A stretch of 64,000 bases of DNA from assembly GCA_015680685.1 (NCBI GenBank), contig MNCI01027046.1, positions 738,330-802,329 of the forward strand, in the 5' to 3' direction. Shown in pieces: positions 1-12,640 of the stretch. The notes beneath the pieces were generated by a model. The model was not told the DNA's origin. It made no database searches and saw only the letters and a program-made list of their open reading frames with translations. Position numbers and translations under genes: made by a program. This DNA is from Gnetum montanum (taxonomy: Eukaryota > Streptophyta > Gnetopsida > Gnetales > Gnetaceae). Every line of letters starts with the position of its first letter. Positions within the stretch are counted from its first letter, which is position 1.

Positions 1-1672
1 TTGTTTTCTACCCAATGCATGTCAGCATCCATGAGAATGAATCCATGCACCTGATAAGTCATGGTGTCAATCCTCAAATAACAAGAATTCCCTGAGATCT
101 TTAGAAATGTTGCAGCTTTCTCAGTGCACTTGGATGAAGGCCAAGGAATGACTATCTTAGTGATGTAGCACCATGGGTAAGAAACAACAATGGAAGTGGT
201 GGTTGAGAGGATTGTTGAGGCCTTGAATGCTCCTATAGTAGCCATGCTTGACATTGCTACTTTGAAAGATGTACAAGCTTCTACAGGAGCAAGAAGTGGT
301 TGGCTAAGTGGAGCCAAACATAAGGAGGTGTTGAACCAACTAGTGGCAACCAAAAAATCACTTTCAGAGATCTTTGATATCCCGTATAAGATCATTGCAA
401 CTCAATCAAAGTTGCAAAAAACAAAGGATAAGCTCATCATTGCCAACACCTAGCTAGAGAAAGTCACTACCGAAAACCATTGGTTACTTGCCAAAGTTAA
501 AGAGTTGTTGGCTCATCTCTTCGACCCTATCATTCTTAGATCAAACCTTAGCAAAGATGAAGCTTTCTAATAGCTTCAACAGAAAGTAATAGAGACTAAG
601 AATGCAAATGAGATGGAGATATTTGATGCCTTCTTATTCGAATCATTAGCCTTCAACATTAATAAGGACTTGGCTCAAGTCCACATGTAAAACTTATTCC
701 TCACCAAGGATATTCACTGCCTATAAAATGTCAAGGAATAAAAGGATCAAATAGTTGAATTTATGTGATAATAGTAGAAGTAGCTAGCTAAGATGAATCC
801 TAACTTGAGAAGGTTGCCGTTAGAGAATCATAATCTCTCTATGGAGAAATTCTCAACGCTTCATCAAAAGATGGTCATCGAGGTAGCCGCATGGAAAAAT
901 GAGGCCTTAAATTTTGAACAACTGAAAAATCACTACAAGAACCAGGTGGGGCTCCTCAAGAAAGTGAACAAGAAGGAAATCCAATCGACCAAGATAAAGA
1001 TGAACAAGACACTTCAATAACTCCAACAAAAAGGCAATGTGTGGTAGCTAATCTTTGATGACCTAAATGCATACAATAAAGCCAAAATCTTCCTAAAGAA
1101 GTTGTAGATAGAAGAGATGAATAAATACATGGAGCTCACCAACCTCTAGTATGCAAACTTGACTATGTTGACTGTAGAGAGGCCAAGGATAGAGCTCAAG
1201 AAACAAGTGACCAATTCAAACCTCCTCTATGAGGCCAAACTCAAGCATCATAAAGAGACTAAGAAAAGTTTGAAAACATCCAATGTAGAGCTTGATGTCC
1301 TCAAGAACTGGTTCACTGATCAATGATCAGTTGTTGAGGATGTGGACAAAAGAATGAACAATTACCACGAGTTGCAAAACCTCATTAAGATGTTCAATAT
1401 AAAAAAAATAGTTTGTATTGTGGTTTGTGAATGTCAAGGAGTTATTCCCTATAATGTCTTAATTGTGGGAAAAACCTATACCAGCCACCTGGACTACATA
1501 TGACCCATGAAGTAAAGAACAGAAAATGAAAGCATTACTGGATGCTTCCTGACTTCCTCCAAAAGCAACAGCTATAGCAGGATAGCCTTAACTGTCACCA
1601 ATGTGACATGCATCAGAGCCAGGCAAAGATCCTTTAACATCTTAGTATCCTCCACCTCCTAGCACTATTTGA
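1..1672 (+). pseudogene. E0 additional ORF (env-position coiled-coil protein), C-terminal part, decayed
   Basis: From about 190 to 1490 one frame reads through with roughly a dozen stops, mostly TAG or TAA where related copies have Gln codons. A frameshift near 1500 moves the last part to another frame, which ends with a Pro-rich tail and stop near 1672, as in the E2 copy. The product is mostly charged alpha-helical coiled coil. A block around 1120-1320, with a Tyr-Met-Glu-Leu motif and then a Leu-Tyr-Glu...Lys-His-His-Lys-Glu-Thr motif, recurs in the E1, E2 and E5 copies. Athila elements are known to carry an extra ORF in this position; its function is unknown. The N-terminal conserved domain lies upstream of the window. 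Confidence 0.75.
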
Positions 1673-1902
1673 TCCTCATCATGTCTTCAGAAATCATAGA
1701 GTTCCTACTATCATTTTTATAAAGGGTGTCTAATTTTGTTGTCCTAGACACCAATTTTGTAACTTTGCATAATTTGGCACTCAAAAGTTAGTTAGTTAGT
1801 TAAAGTTAGTTAGTCAATAATTCCATACCTTTCCAAATTTGTAAGAAGCTAAATCCTACTATTGTTCACTCAAGGATGAGTTTTCACTTAATTTCTGGGG
1901 TA

Positions 1903-2766
1903 TCATGAATCATGTTAACTACTATGTCAACGAGCATCAATGCAACCTTGTCAACACATAGAAAGATGCATTGACGTAGATGCATTGATGTAGTGTCATG
2001 TCATATCTATATAAATATGTGTGCCCACTACATTTATGGCACATTATGTCATTAGTGTAGTCAAGTTCTTATAGTTTTCTTTCTCTAGAGTTAAAATATT
2101 TTCTGAATACCCACAATAAGAACTCAAGTATTTGTACAAATCTTTATTTGAGTATTTTGTGCCTAAACACATTAATATGATTGAAAATAAAGACAAGATT
2201 TTTGATATTCCTTGTAGCATGTAGGATAGTTTAATATCTTTTACTTGCACTTTATCATTAATGCACTTTATCTTCTTGTTCTAATTCATTAATTCACCTA
2301 ATAATGAACACATAACTACAACCACTTCAAGCATACCATTTAACGCTTGGTAATTGCAATAGTGGGAATTTGGCACACCTAGTAATTAACACTTGGTAAC
2401 TCGGTAGCATTAATGCGAGTTCAAAATATGTATGAAAAGTAGGCCTGGATACATATGTTAGGCTAGTTAGTATTAGAACCATTAGATAGCTAGATTAGTT
2501 AATTCTCAACCATTTATCTTTCCAACGCTTAGGATTAAATATATAAAAATATAAAATATAGATAAATATCATATGCCTTAGCTTAGACTTAACCACACAT
2601 ACAAGCCTCTGTAAGTGAGAGCTAAGAAGACAATTATCATATTTCCCCAAGTCACCATCTTTGTCTATAGGCACACTTAGGAGCTAATTCTATGGAATTC
2701 AATTAGATCACTAGTGCACGCTTATGATTTGTATGGTTGGGTAGAGAAACTACTTGTTGCTCATCA
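1903..2766 (+). repeat. E0 3' LTR
   Basis: An LTR of 864 bp. It starts TCATGAAT (decayed from the family's TGATGAGT) directly after a G-rich polypurine remnant and ends GCTCATCA. A TATA-like stretch (tatctatataaatatg) lies near 2005-2020. The sequence aligns along its length with the E1, E2 and E3 LTRs, including the inner segment TTGTATGGTTGGG close to the 3' end. Confidence 0.85.
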
Positions 2767-3159
2767 ACCGCCCATACGTATTGCATGTAAAGAAAGTTAT
2801 TAATTACATATATACTCTAAGACATACATCACAATGTCTTTATCTTATCTTAATGATAAGAAATTTGATGATAAATTTGTATGACTAGTTGTATATTTGG
2901 GTTGTTGAAACCTGAAATAATTGAAACATAAGTTTATAACTTAGTTCTACTTAGTAGAATCAAACCTGTGACCTAGGATTACCAAGCCAAGACTCGTACC
3001 ACTTGGCCAACACCTCATTGTGAACTAGTTGTATATTTGATACCATTTAAGATATTATTATATTCTTTTATAGTAATTTTAATTTTACTCTAGAAAATTT
3101 AATCTCTCTAGAATTCTCATAAGGGGGTTTCTAAATTACCTCTAATTTCTTCACTTGAT
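2767..3159. other. Unassigned flank between E0 and E5
   Basis: AT-rich sequence outside the SINE-like insertion. It does not align with the LTRs or ORFs elsewhere in the window and contains no coding signal. It may be the original target DNA or a deletion scar where the outer part of the E5 3' LTR was lost. Confidence 0.4.
2900..3023 (-). mobile_element. tRNA-derived SINE-like insertion with 16-bp target duplication
   Basis: A 124-bp segment is bracketed by perfect 16-bp direct repeats, ACTAGTTGTATATTTG, at 2884-2899 and 3024-3039. Read on the minus strand it opens with a Pol III A-box-like string (TGGCCAAGTGG) followed about 40 nt later by a B-box-like string (GGTTTGATTC, a C->T version of GGTTCGANTC). 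This is the head of a tRNA-derived SINE. No poly(A) tail is visible at the 3' side, so the tail type is unclear. The element sits in the unassigned flank between E0 and E5. Confidence 0.65.
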
Positions 3160-3514
3160 GCCAAAAGTAAAATTAATCTAAGTAAATTAGGTATAATGCT
3201 GCAATGGTAAGAAACAATTTCGATCTTTATTACTGATCATGAATTGTGTCCAAGTACAATCCACTTGAATACAAGCATCATACAACTATTAGTTACCACA
3301 CTATAATCATTCACTTCTAACTCTAACTCTAAGTGTAACTCATGTAAAGAAACTACAAGAATTTCACTAAGTATTGCACAAAAGTTGCTATGATAATGCA
3401 ATGATGGGTTAGTATTTATAGTCATGACTAGGGCCTACTACATCATATCTATGATGATGTAAGCAGAGCTATGATATCATAGAAATGATATTTCACACTT
3501 AATAAATTTTATCA
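3160..3514 (-). repeat. E5 3' LTR, truncated
   Basis: This matches the outer part of the E5 5' LTR at about 29695-30045, including the shared strings AAGTAAAATTA, CTCTAACTCTAA, a TATA-like tttatag near 3411-3420, and the terminal TTTTATCA. The inner ~500 bp of the LTR (the part that would face the flank) is absent. A polypurine tract abuts it at 3515-3524 (minus strand CGTGGGGGTA). Confidence 0.8.
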
Positions 3515-3763
3515 TACCCCCACGATTGATTAGATACTTATCCTCAAGTTAAAACAAAAGGAGGATAGAGTTCCTTATAAAATTATGAGGTGTATTTAGA
3601 CTTTGACATTACTACTTATATAGATTGCTAACTTTACTTTGAATGTTACATTTTGGTTCAAACTGTGTTTACAAAATTACCATGCATTGCATGATTGACA
3701 AAATTTTTTACAAACCAAAACAACAAAACAAAACAAAAAGACAAAGCTCGATGTAGCCTCATG

Positions 3764-6476
3764 TCCCTAGTGGTAATCTTTTCTCCATTGGATTCTTTTC
3801 TTTATCATTGGGCTTTGGGATTTGATATTTGTTGAGTAATAACCAAAGTTTCTCTTCTTTTGATATGGGATCGTGTACCATCAAGGAAAATTCTATGAGG
3901 TTAGCTAGACTCGATACCTTCCATGGGCATGGTAGCTATGGGAACATCTTGTTTTCCTTTACAAAGTAGGCTACAAACTATCATCTTTTTTCTTCAAATG
4001 CCTTAACCACTTTTCTTAACTCTTGATAATCTATCATTCCATGGGCCAAGTTTACTACCACATCCTTTTCATCCTAGTAGCTAACTTTGACCACTTTGAG
4101 CTTAGAGTTTACAATATGAAATTTTTGTTGTTCATCCTTTCTATCTACAAACTCTTTCTCATATAATGTATAGGTGACAACCACTTTTTGCTCTAATTCA
4201 TTTCTAGGCCTTCCTGCTATGAGTATGAATAGATTAGCATACTAAAGGTTTGCTATTCCCATGTACTTTGTAAGATCTTAAATTTGTAAGTTCTTTTTCA
4301 TCACTTTAGCTTGGTGGACATGGGCAAGACCATCTAGAATTGACTACCAATTCAGTGTTTGTGTGGTGATAGAGCTAATTTTGGCTTTAGTCATCTAGAT
4401 TTCTTTTTCATTCATTTGCTTGTACATGACCACTTGGTCTCTAAAGTGATCTTTTAGGCTTTCATTCTTTTTAACCTCATTCTACCACACACTAATCTCA
4501 AATTTTAACTTTTGGCAGATAGCTTGGACTTTCTTCATTGATAGGGTTCTATTTTCTCTAGTCAATTTTTGCATATCCTAGTTGACTCTTGCAAATTGTT
4601 TTATTTGAGAACATTCTTCTTCTTCTTTTTCTATATTTGTCAATATTGTATTTCTAGTAGCAATTCTTTTATTTTCTTCTTCAAGGGTAGTTAATGCTTT
4701 GAAATGTGCAAAGGTTTGAGCTTCTACTATAAAGGTATTCCATGTTACCTTCTCTCTATCATCTCTACTTTGATATTCCTAGTTATGTGCTAGGTCACTT
4801 GTTCAATTCTAAATTTGTAAAGCTGGTCTGATGCTATGTATTGTGCAGAATCTCTCTTTTTTGCTCTTAAGGCTACCAATTTAGCTTGTAACCTCTACAC
4901 TTCATTCTTTTCATCTTTAGCTCTTATTTTAGCCATTACCATCTTACCCTTTGTTGAAATTAGATCTAATTCAACTATAGTGATATGTCTAAGGATATCA
5001 AAGAGATTTTGCATTACTCGACCAATCTACAATAGTTGACCTAGGATATCTTCATGTTCTACTATAGACATGGATGTATCAACTATCATTCCAACATTTC
5101 TGGCTCCAAAATATTTGTTGGTGGCACAATAGAAACATCGAATGATTCTTTAATGTGATTCATGATCATATTTAATACTCTTGTTGCATCCTAGTGTTGC
5201 ATTACCACAATTGTGGCTCCTTCTCCTATCTCTAGCATGACTTAAAAGAATGTAGCATTTCTAGAGATTTGTTATGCCTGATCATCATCTTCTCTTACCT
5301 ACAATGAGATTTGTCCACTAGTAAGTCCTATTGATATTTCAAGGCTTACAATATTATCTCTAATTTTATATAGTGCAAAACCTTTCATAGTTCCCCAACT
5401 TATGATTTTAGCAATCTACTACAAATGGCTCATGGATAGTTGGTAGTCTTATTGTGCTAGTGGAGCACTTGATCTAGGTCTATCACCAACTAGTGTTAAT
5501 CCACTGGGTCCTGCTTATTCCTATCCTATGGCTATAATGTTTCTTATTGGTGTGGATTCTCATGCTCCCTCGATGCTTGCTAGATTTTCAAGCTAGTATT
5601 TCCTTGGAGGCACTAACTTGGACATCTTAATGTAGGATGCATTTTGGGCCTTGCATAAAACATCATTTATGTAGCCCAGAATCCTAGCTTGCTTGCATAA
5701 CCTTCTAATGAGGCAAGGGAATGGAAATGTGAGTTTCCTTGACTTATTTTCTTCAAATCTCCTTTGGATTTCTAAAAATTATAAATGAGCCATATTTGCA
5801 TTAAATTTCCCCAAAAGAATAATGCTTCCTCTTGCAGCGTAGGTTGAAATTCTATTGTGTCTTTTGGTGGGAAAAATATAGTAGGTTCCTATCTTAAAGT
5901 ATATTTTCTCCTCAATAGATAATTCACTATATTCTTTATCTACTTTGTCATATGTAATTTATAGCCATAAATTCTTTGCCTATATGTTGTATCTTATACA
6001 TATCTATGCAATATTTGCTCTGACATTAGGAATATTAAGTGCCTTTGCAATTGCATCCATTGAGTAAGGCACTAGAACTTATTTAATTCTAGCTATGTCA
6101 TCATCCTACTTATTCTTCTAAAATTGGTACACTTCTTCTAAGTACCATTCTCCACTACATGATAGAGTTGGCCACAAAGAAAAGGCTTGGAGTTATTCTT
6201 AGATGGTGTCAAGTGTGAATTCCATGAATGGTTCAAAGTTGAGTTCCATGATAATTGTGGATATGATTGATTTTTCTTGAATAGCCTAGAGACATTCTAT
6301 TAACACTATGAGGCATTGTTCTTGCTATAGAGTTGGTAGTACTTTAAGCTTAGCTTGTGCAAAGTGTTCTATTGCAAGTGTTTGCTAATGGATGTTGAAG
6401 GATTGAGCCTTCTACTCCACTTAAGTAGTCTATTCTCTAGCTTCTCCTCTACCTCTACCTCTAGGTCTTTTTCTTC
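3764..6476 (-). pseudogene. E5 additional ORF, main part, decayed
   Basis: The minus strand holds a degenerate copy of the env-position ORF. The upper part (about 5640-6476) corresponds to the conserved globular domain also seen in E1 and E2. The lower part (about 3790-5200) is a long coiled coil containing the shared Tyr-Met-Gly-Ile-Ala-Asn-Leu and Arg-Pro-Arg-Asn-Glu-Leu-Glu motifs. Many in-frame stops are TAG or TAA. The first dozen or so codons lie at 19776-19818, on the other side of the inserted element E1. The family is the one databases call putative plant transposon protein; this is inferred from motifs read by eye. Confidence 0.65.
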
Positions 6477-6481
6477 CTTGC

Positions 6482-7348
6482 TAATGAGTAGCAAGTATAC
6501 CCTATGCCCAATCATAGAAATCACTAGCATTCACTCAGCAATCTAATCAAATTCCAAAGACTTTAGGTTTTTAAGTACACTAGTTCTAGGAGGTGAAACT
6601 AACCATGATAATCGTTGTCTTCCTAGTTCCACTTGTCAAGTTCAAGGGTATGATTAAGTGTAACTAAGGTATGTGATTTTTATCATTTTCTTTGTTTTAT
6701 GAATTAAGTCACCTAAGAATCAAGAATAAATAATAAACTAATTTAATGTCTAACTAATTTAATCACTAACTAATATCTAACTATTCCTAACATAAGCATG
6801 CATTCCCAATTATCGTACACATCATGAACATGTATAACACTATTGGGTTACCAAACATTAAGAGTTACTAAGATTACCATGTGTTAAACGTATGCTTGAA
6901 GTGGTTGTACTTATGTGTGCTATTTACTTGATATTAATTAATAGCTTAATTATTTAAAACATTAAAGAAAATTTTTGAATATTAAATGCTTAAAGAAAAC
7001 AAATAATCTAATACAAGTGCTACAAGAATTGATCAAAAAGCTTGCCTTTATTACCACATACACTGAACTACTCAGGTACAACATTGCTCAAATAAAGATC
7101 CATACACTCTTTGACTCCTACTATGGGTACTTAAAAAATATTCTAATTTCTAAATGGAAAAACTATTAGAGCTTTGCTACAATTATGAATGAAATTCCAT
7201 AAATGTAGTGGGTAGGTGCACATTTATAGATGAAATAGGATGTCTCTTCGATGGCTACACATTAATAGGTCAAACCCTACATTGATGGGATCGATGGGAT
7301 TGTGTTGATGGCATCCCATCAATGTGACCAAACCATGACAACTCATCA
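6482..7348 (-). repeat. E1 3' LTR
   Basis: An LTR of 867 bp. Its outer end reads TAATGAGTAG (from TGATGAGT) and its inner end ACTCATCA, followed by the polypurine tract at 7349-7359 (minus strand TTGTGGGGGTA). A TATA-like tttatag is near 7213-7220. It aligns end to end with 18891-19775. Confidence 0.92.
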
Positions 7349-7577
7349 TACCCCCACAACTGAATGAAAACTCATCCTCGAGTTTCTTACAAAATTTGAG
7401 AAGGTATGAGATCATTGACTAACAAAATAAACACACAAATAACACAACAAAAACTAAGTACCTGAGTGTATGGTTTACAATGATTACAAAATTTTGGTGT
7501 TCAGGATAACAAAATTCAATGCAAGGATAAAACTAACAAATATAATTTCTCTGATGATGTGAAGACAATGAAGAAGA

Positions 7578-10410
7578 TCAAATAGTCCTAGGTAGTAAAG
7601 GATCCTACGGTTCTAAAGGGCCTTCTCTTACTTCAGCCGCATCTAATGGTTGAGGCAGTTGTGGTTGCCCTATGAAAGTTGCAACTTCTAGTAGAAGATA
7701 GAAGGCATCTAACAATGCCTTCATCCTCTCCTCCTTACTCTAGGGATCATTCATAGTTCCCATTGCATGAACAATGTGGGCTATAATGGGAACATTCCAT
7801 AGACAGGGCATTGTAGGGAATAGCTCCTTCACTTTCATGAACTAGGCAATGAACTATTTACGTTCGATGTCAAATGCTCTAAGTGCATTCTACAACTTCT
7901 AGTAATCATTCATCCTCTTGGCTAATTTATTAGTGATTGATCATTGATTAGTGAACTTCACCTTGAGAACCTCGAGTTGGGCATTTGTAATCTCAAGCTT
8001 TTGCTTGGTTTCTTTATGGTGCTTAAACTCTATCTTGTACAACAAGTAAAAGCTAGCCACTTGTTTCTCTAACTTTGATCACATATTAGAGATTGGCAAG
8101 CTCTATATACTCTATCATCTCCTCAATTTGTAGCTCCTTCATGCTGATTTCTACCTTGTTGTATGCATTCAATCCATCAAAGATAGGACACCATACATCA
8201 TGTCCTTATTGGAGCTGCTAAAGGGCCTCATTCACTTTTTCCTTTGCTAATTGGATATGTTTTTCATTAACTTCTTTCTATAGACCAACCTTATCTCTAT
8301 AATGGTTCTTAACTTTCTCAACTGTGAGAGCCTCATTCTTCCAGGAAGCCATCTCTATTGTAGATTTTTGGGAAAGGGCATAGACTTTCTCCATGAAGAG
8401 GTTTTTATTTTTAGATGTCAATCTACTCAATTCATTGTTCACCTTGGCTAACTACTCCTACTATTGATGGATAAAACCTACCATCTATTACTTTTGTGCA
8501 TCAACATTTCATAGGCAATGATTCTCTATAGTAACGATCTCATTCTCATAATGAGTTTGAACCAAGTCCTTCTAAATATTATGCATGATGGTGTTGGCTA
8601 GGGACTGATCAAAGACTACTATCTCCTTGGTGTCCTCAACATCTTTATGTCTCTTTAAAAGTTCTTAAAAAGCTTCATCTCGTGTTAGTCCTGGGTTGAG
8701 AAATATGGAATCAATGAGATGGGCCCTTAATTCGGAAACCTCCATAGCCAAGCATTAGTTCTCTGATCTAGTTATTTCTAGTTGCCCCTCCATTATGATG
8801 CATTTTCCCTTCACTTCAAGCAATCCTAATTGGGTTAGAGTGATGGTATCCAGAAGATCAAAGACATTTGGAATTAGATATTCAGTTCCCACCAGTAGGT
8901 CTAGCAACTCCTCATGCTAGGCTATGCTCAATCTACCGCTAACAGTTCCTACAGACATCTACACATCTCTTAATGTAGGAATGTCTAGTATAGATGTCGT
9001 AGGTGCATTTAGTTCTTCAACAATTTTATTAGCAACTATCGTGGCCATAGTCTCCTATCCATGGTGCTACATCATTAAGATAGGTTGCTTCTAACCCTTC
9101 TCCAGATGCACCAAAAAGGTAGTGATGTTCCTAAAAAATGTCTAGGAATTGCTGCTATTGTGTAAGAGATACCGTTACCTCTCAAGTACTAGTATATGAC
9201 ATTGTGGGCACCTACATTCTTTGGGCTAAGAAAATTGGTCCCGCACCTTCCATCTGACTTATGGTTTTGGCCACTTTGTTGAGGTGGCTCATTTCTAGTC
9301 AGTACATAGATGGATCACCACCACTTGTTCCTAATTGTTGTTGTTGCTATTGAAAGAGCTACTCTCAAAGCTGATGCATGCGCTCAAGGGCAGCATGGGA
9401 CTCCAGTGTTGTTTCATAAGTGGGTGGCAGATGTGGTTATTGCTACTTCTCTTCTTGAATAACTTTAGCAAGCACCTTGTCCTTCACCATTTTAACCCAA
9501 GAGGTGGTTTGAGCTTGATGAATGGTGTCATTCATGTAATGTGTTATGCCTCCCCTCTTGCATAAATTTCTAATGAGGCACAGAAAAGGGAGTGCCCTTC
9601 TTCCACATTCATTCTTCTTAAAATGCTTCTCTATCTTAAGATAGATTAGCTGTGGAAGGTTAACAAGGAATTTGCCACTTAGAGCGATACATGCAATGGC
9701 AAAGAAAGTTGTGATTTTTCTTAGAATCACCATTGGATTAACATGAAAGGTTGTAATCTTGAAGTATGCATGTTCTGCATGGTGAGCCAATCAAACTCCT
9801 TATGATCTACTCCATAACACCACTGCATCCATTCTTTCTTGACACCAGGATCTTCCTACATTGGAATCTCTACAAGATTTTCCCTAGTTTTTAGTAACCC
9901 AAGGGCCTCTAAAATTTCCTTCACCAAGTAAGAGACTGAAATGTTCTTGATTTTGACTATTGAACTAGCCTACTAATTGTTCTAGAAAAGATATTTCTCT
10001 CCCATCTACCACTCCTCGCTAGAAGTGATGGTTGGCCACATGGAAGAGTTCTGCAATTTCTCTTTGACTTCTAAAGCTACAAACTCCAAGAAAGGTCCAA
10101 AGTTCAACTCTTGAAGCATAGATTTCTAGACCTCCTTGTTTGTGATCTGCTTGAGGCAAGCCTCAGTCAAGGTAACCTCAAGGTTCAATCTCAGTTTTTG
10201 TGCCTCATCCCAATGAAACTATTCTATTGTGGTCGCTTCTTCAGGAATCTATCGAATAGATTCCACTTTGGGCTCCTCCCGAAGAGGTCTCATTACATGG
10301 GTTTCTACTTCTTGCACATGGAACTATTCTTCATCCCTTTCGATTCTTGGTCGTTTGTCCCTTGGTTGAAATGGTCCTCTTTCCTGCATGTGCTTTTCTT
10401 TAGGTGTCAT
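7578..10410 (-). pseudogene. E1 additional ORF between integrase and 3' LTR
   Basis: A decayed ORF of about 940 codons starts at ATG 10410 and ends TGA at 7578-7580. The start follows an acceptor-like string (gtgaccacag just before the ATG), as in E2 and E5. The N-terminal third has motifs shared with E2: VTLTEACLK, an LLKTRxxLVEI stretch, and KKEWMQWCYGVDHKEF near 9800-9850. These are followed by a RRALPFLCLIRNLCKRGGI segment at about 9550-9600 that resembles the LPFPSLITxLCxxAGV signature of the putative plant transposon protein family. The C-terminal two thirds (about 9300 to 7700) is coiled coil, ending in a Pro/Leu-rich tail. Transition-type stops interrupt it throughout. The role is unknown; Athila elements carry an env-like ORF at this place. 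Confidence 0.75.
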
Positions 10411-12640
10411 CTGTGGTCACAGCATAACCAAGGATTAGCATAAGGTGTGTAATTTATAATCTTTAAGTACCTTATCTCGTTGGGTAGTTACACTAAGGCT
10501 AATTTTTTACCATGATAGATTGATAATTTTATTATTATTTTAATGTTATTTAATTTTTAATGCTACAAGAGCTTGCTGGAAGGGTTTAACTTCTTCAAAT
10601 TGATTTTGATATTAGTTTCTTAGTTAAACCTTTGTGGGAATTAGAAAAATTTCAAAAAACATTTTGTCAAAAACCTAAGCTTTGTGATCCCCACAACAAA
10701 GAGCTTACCTCCTATAGCTGCAGGACAAAAAAAACAGAGTGAATCGAACAAACGGTTAGGAAGTTATAACTCTTGGAAGGTTATGGACTCTGAAAATTTC
10801 AAAAACTCGCCCCTTGTTTGAGCTCAAATGTGAAAAATTTTCAAAGTGTGGTTGTATATATATAAAATTTTTACCTTACATCGACAAGGTCCCATCAACA
10901 GGTGGGCTGCATTTATGACATCCCATCAATAGAGCTATTCTAGAAAATTTTTCACTTAAAATATTTCTAAGAATACAAAGAGTTTTAACATGAAATTAGG
11001 GTCTACAGAGAGCTAGAAAATCCATGAACATGATGAAAAACTTAAAGAGGGCTTATTAATTCACAAAAATTGGAGAATGAAATTTTTATTGAAAAAATGC
11101 TTTAGGAAGTGCATAGTTGGATGCAACTAATGGGGAATGCAAAATTACTTGATTGTGAAAATGCCTAAGGATAAGAAACTTAACTAGCCCAACTAAGAGA
11201 TATGCATGTAAGTCCTTCCCATAGTAGGCTCATGCCCTTTTTTCCTTTACATATTCTCAAACCAAGGAGTTTGTGGGCCCCACAGTTGATTAATGGTTAT
11301 GAAAAGTTAAGGACCTAATCCAAAAGAATCTACCTAAGAATTTTAAAATGTCAAACTAAGACATTAAAAAAAACATGGAAACTAGTAGTGAGGTGAATTA
11401 TGGAAAGCATTGGTGGAAGAGAAAGAGAAAGTGGAATGAAGTTCATCTCATGGTCACATGAAGTCCCTTTGTGGACTTTATGGTTAAATGACCTAATAAA
11501 GTCCATCATTATTCTAGATCAAAACAAACCACTTTTAGTGACTTCACATCAATACCCTAAGACTAGTCCTCCCCCTCAAGACATAAGAATTCCCCCACAA
11601 ATCAATCACTATTCCTTATTAAAAAGAAAAGAGAAGCAAGAAGTGAGAAAGAACCTGAGTTAGAGGGGACCTTTAAGCATGGGCAACATGTCTTTCTAGT
11701 CCCATAACTAGTGCTTGTACCCCATATTTTTTCTAACAGGTGTGCTTTGAATTTTCATCATTTTTTTGGGTTTTATGTTTTTATGGGTTTTTGGATGGAA
11801 ACCACACCATGCAAAGACTTATTAACTTATTTTTCTTAGTTGACATAGAATGATAAAAAATCCATGAAAAACACTTAAGCACTCAAGTGAGTAGGCAAGT
11901 ACAAAGAGCATCGAGTCCCCTTGAAGTCACACCCTTATCAATCCATTTGATCTTTCCTAAGTTTGAAAACTACCAAGGTCAATATTTCATTAAAATTTCA
12001 TTTGAAAGGAAGCTCATATTTCCAAAACCAAGAATACCATAGATTATAGTGGATGGGTGGACAACATAGGCCCACTGCCTATTCTATGAAAAAAAACCTT
12101 TGCCCTAGTTATCAATCATCAAAATTCAAAAATAAAAACTAGACATTAACAATCAAAAACATTAAGTACAAACCACCATTAGCAAAATAGCTACAGCATC
12201 ACTGTGTCCTATTGGCAACAGCAATTTATTAGAAAAACATAAGAAAAATCAAATGAAAGTAAAGTAAAATATAAAAGAAATTGTAAAATATTTAAGAAAG
12301 ATAAAATGTACTAATAATGTTGTAAAACAAAAAAAATGTGAAAAATAATAGTGTGTAAAAACAAAAAGATGTAAAGTCAAAGAAAGTGTAAAACAAAAAG
12401 ATATAAAACAAAGAAAGTGTAAAATAAAAAATTGTAAAACAAAAAAGTGTAAAAATTAAAGTGCCACTTGATTAGTTAGCATAGATGGCCATCTTCCCCA
12501 TGACTGAGTTGGAAAGAGGAGATTTTAAAAATTGAGCAAGGTTGTTCATCTGATAAGGTGTTTCTTGCACTAGTTTGTTTAGGCTCATGGAAAGGTTTTA
12601 ATTATTGCATGTTGACCAGCTACTTCTTATTTAGGCTCTC
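10411..12640 (-). other. E1 spacer between integrase and additional ORF
   Basis: About 2.2 kb of noncoding sequence that aligns in stretches with the E2 spacer at 41509-43470. It contains a stem (GGTTTAACT at 10583-10591 pairing with AGTTAAACC at 10622-10630) placed about 170-220 nt before the additional ORF, and an A-rich microrepeat at its integrase end. No coding signal is convincing. Confidence 0.6.
12240..12470. repeat. A-rich GTGTAAAAC microrepeat tract in E1
   Basis: This consists of irregular tandem copies of a 10-15 bp unit of the type GTGTAAAACAAAAA, more than ten of them, lying just beyond the integrase stop in the element's direction. E2 has a shorter version at about 43370-43465, so the tract expanded or contracted between copies. 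Confidence 0.75.

Larger units (their letters stand above)
1..2766 (+). mobile_element. E0: 3' end of an Athila-like Ty3/gypsy retrotransposon
   Basis: This is the 3' portion of a plus-strand LTR retrotransposon whose gag-pol and 5' LTR lie left of the window. It holds the end of the additional ORF found between integrase and 3' LTR in the related elements E1, E2 and E5, then a decayed polypurine tract (about 1894-1902) and a 3' LTR. The order matches E1 on the opposite strand. The target site duplication cannot be checked because the left end is missing; the five bases after the LTR are ACCGC. Confidence 0.85.

Noticed and set aside
2940-3010. Functional tRNA gene
   Set aside because: Only A- and B-box-like strings are present; no cloverleaf stems, and the segment is bounded by a target duplication, so a SINE-like origin fits better.
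3237-3425. Short minus-strand frame in the E5 3' LTR
   Set aside because: It lies wholly inside LTR sequence and is not preserved in the 5' LTR.
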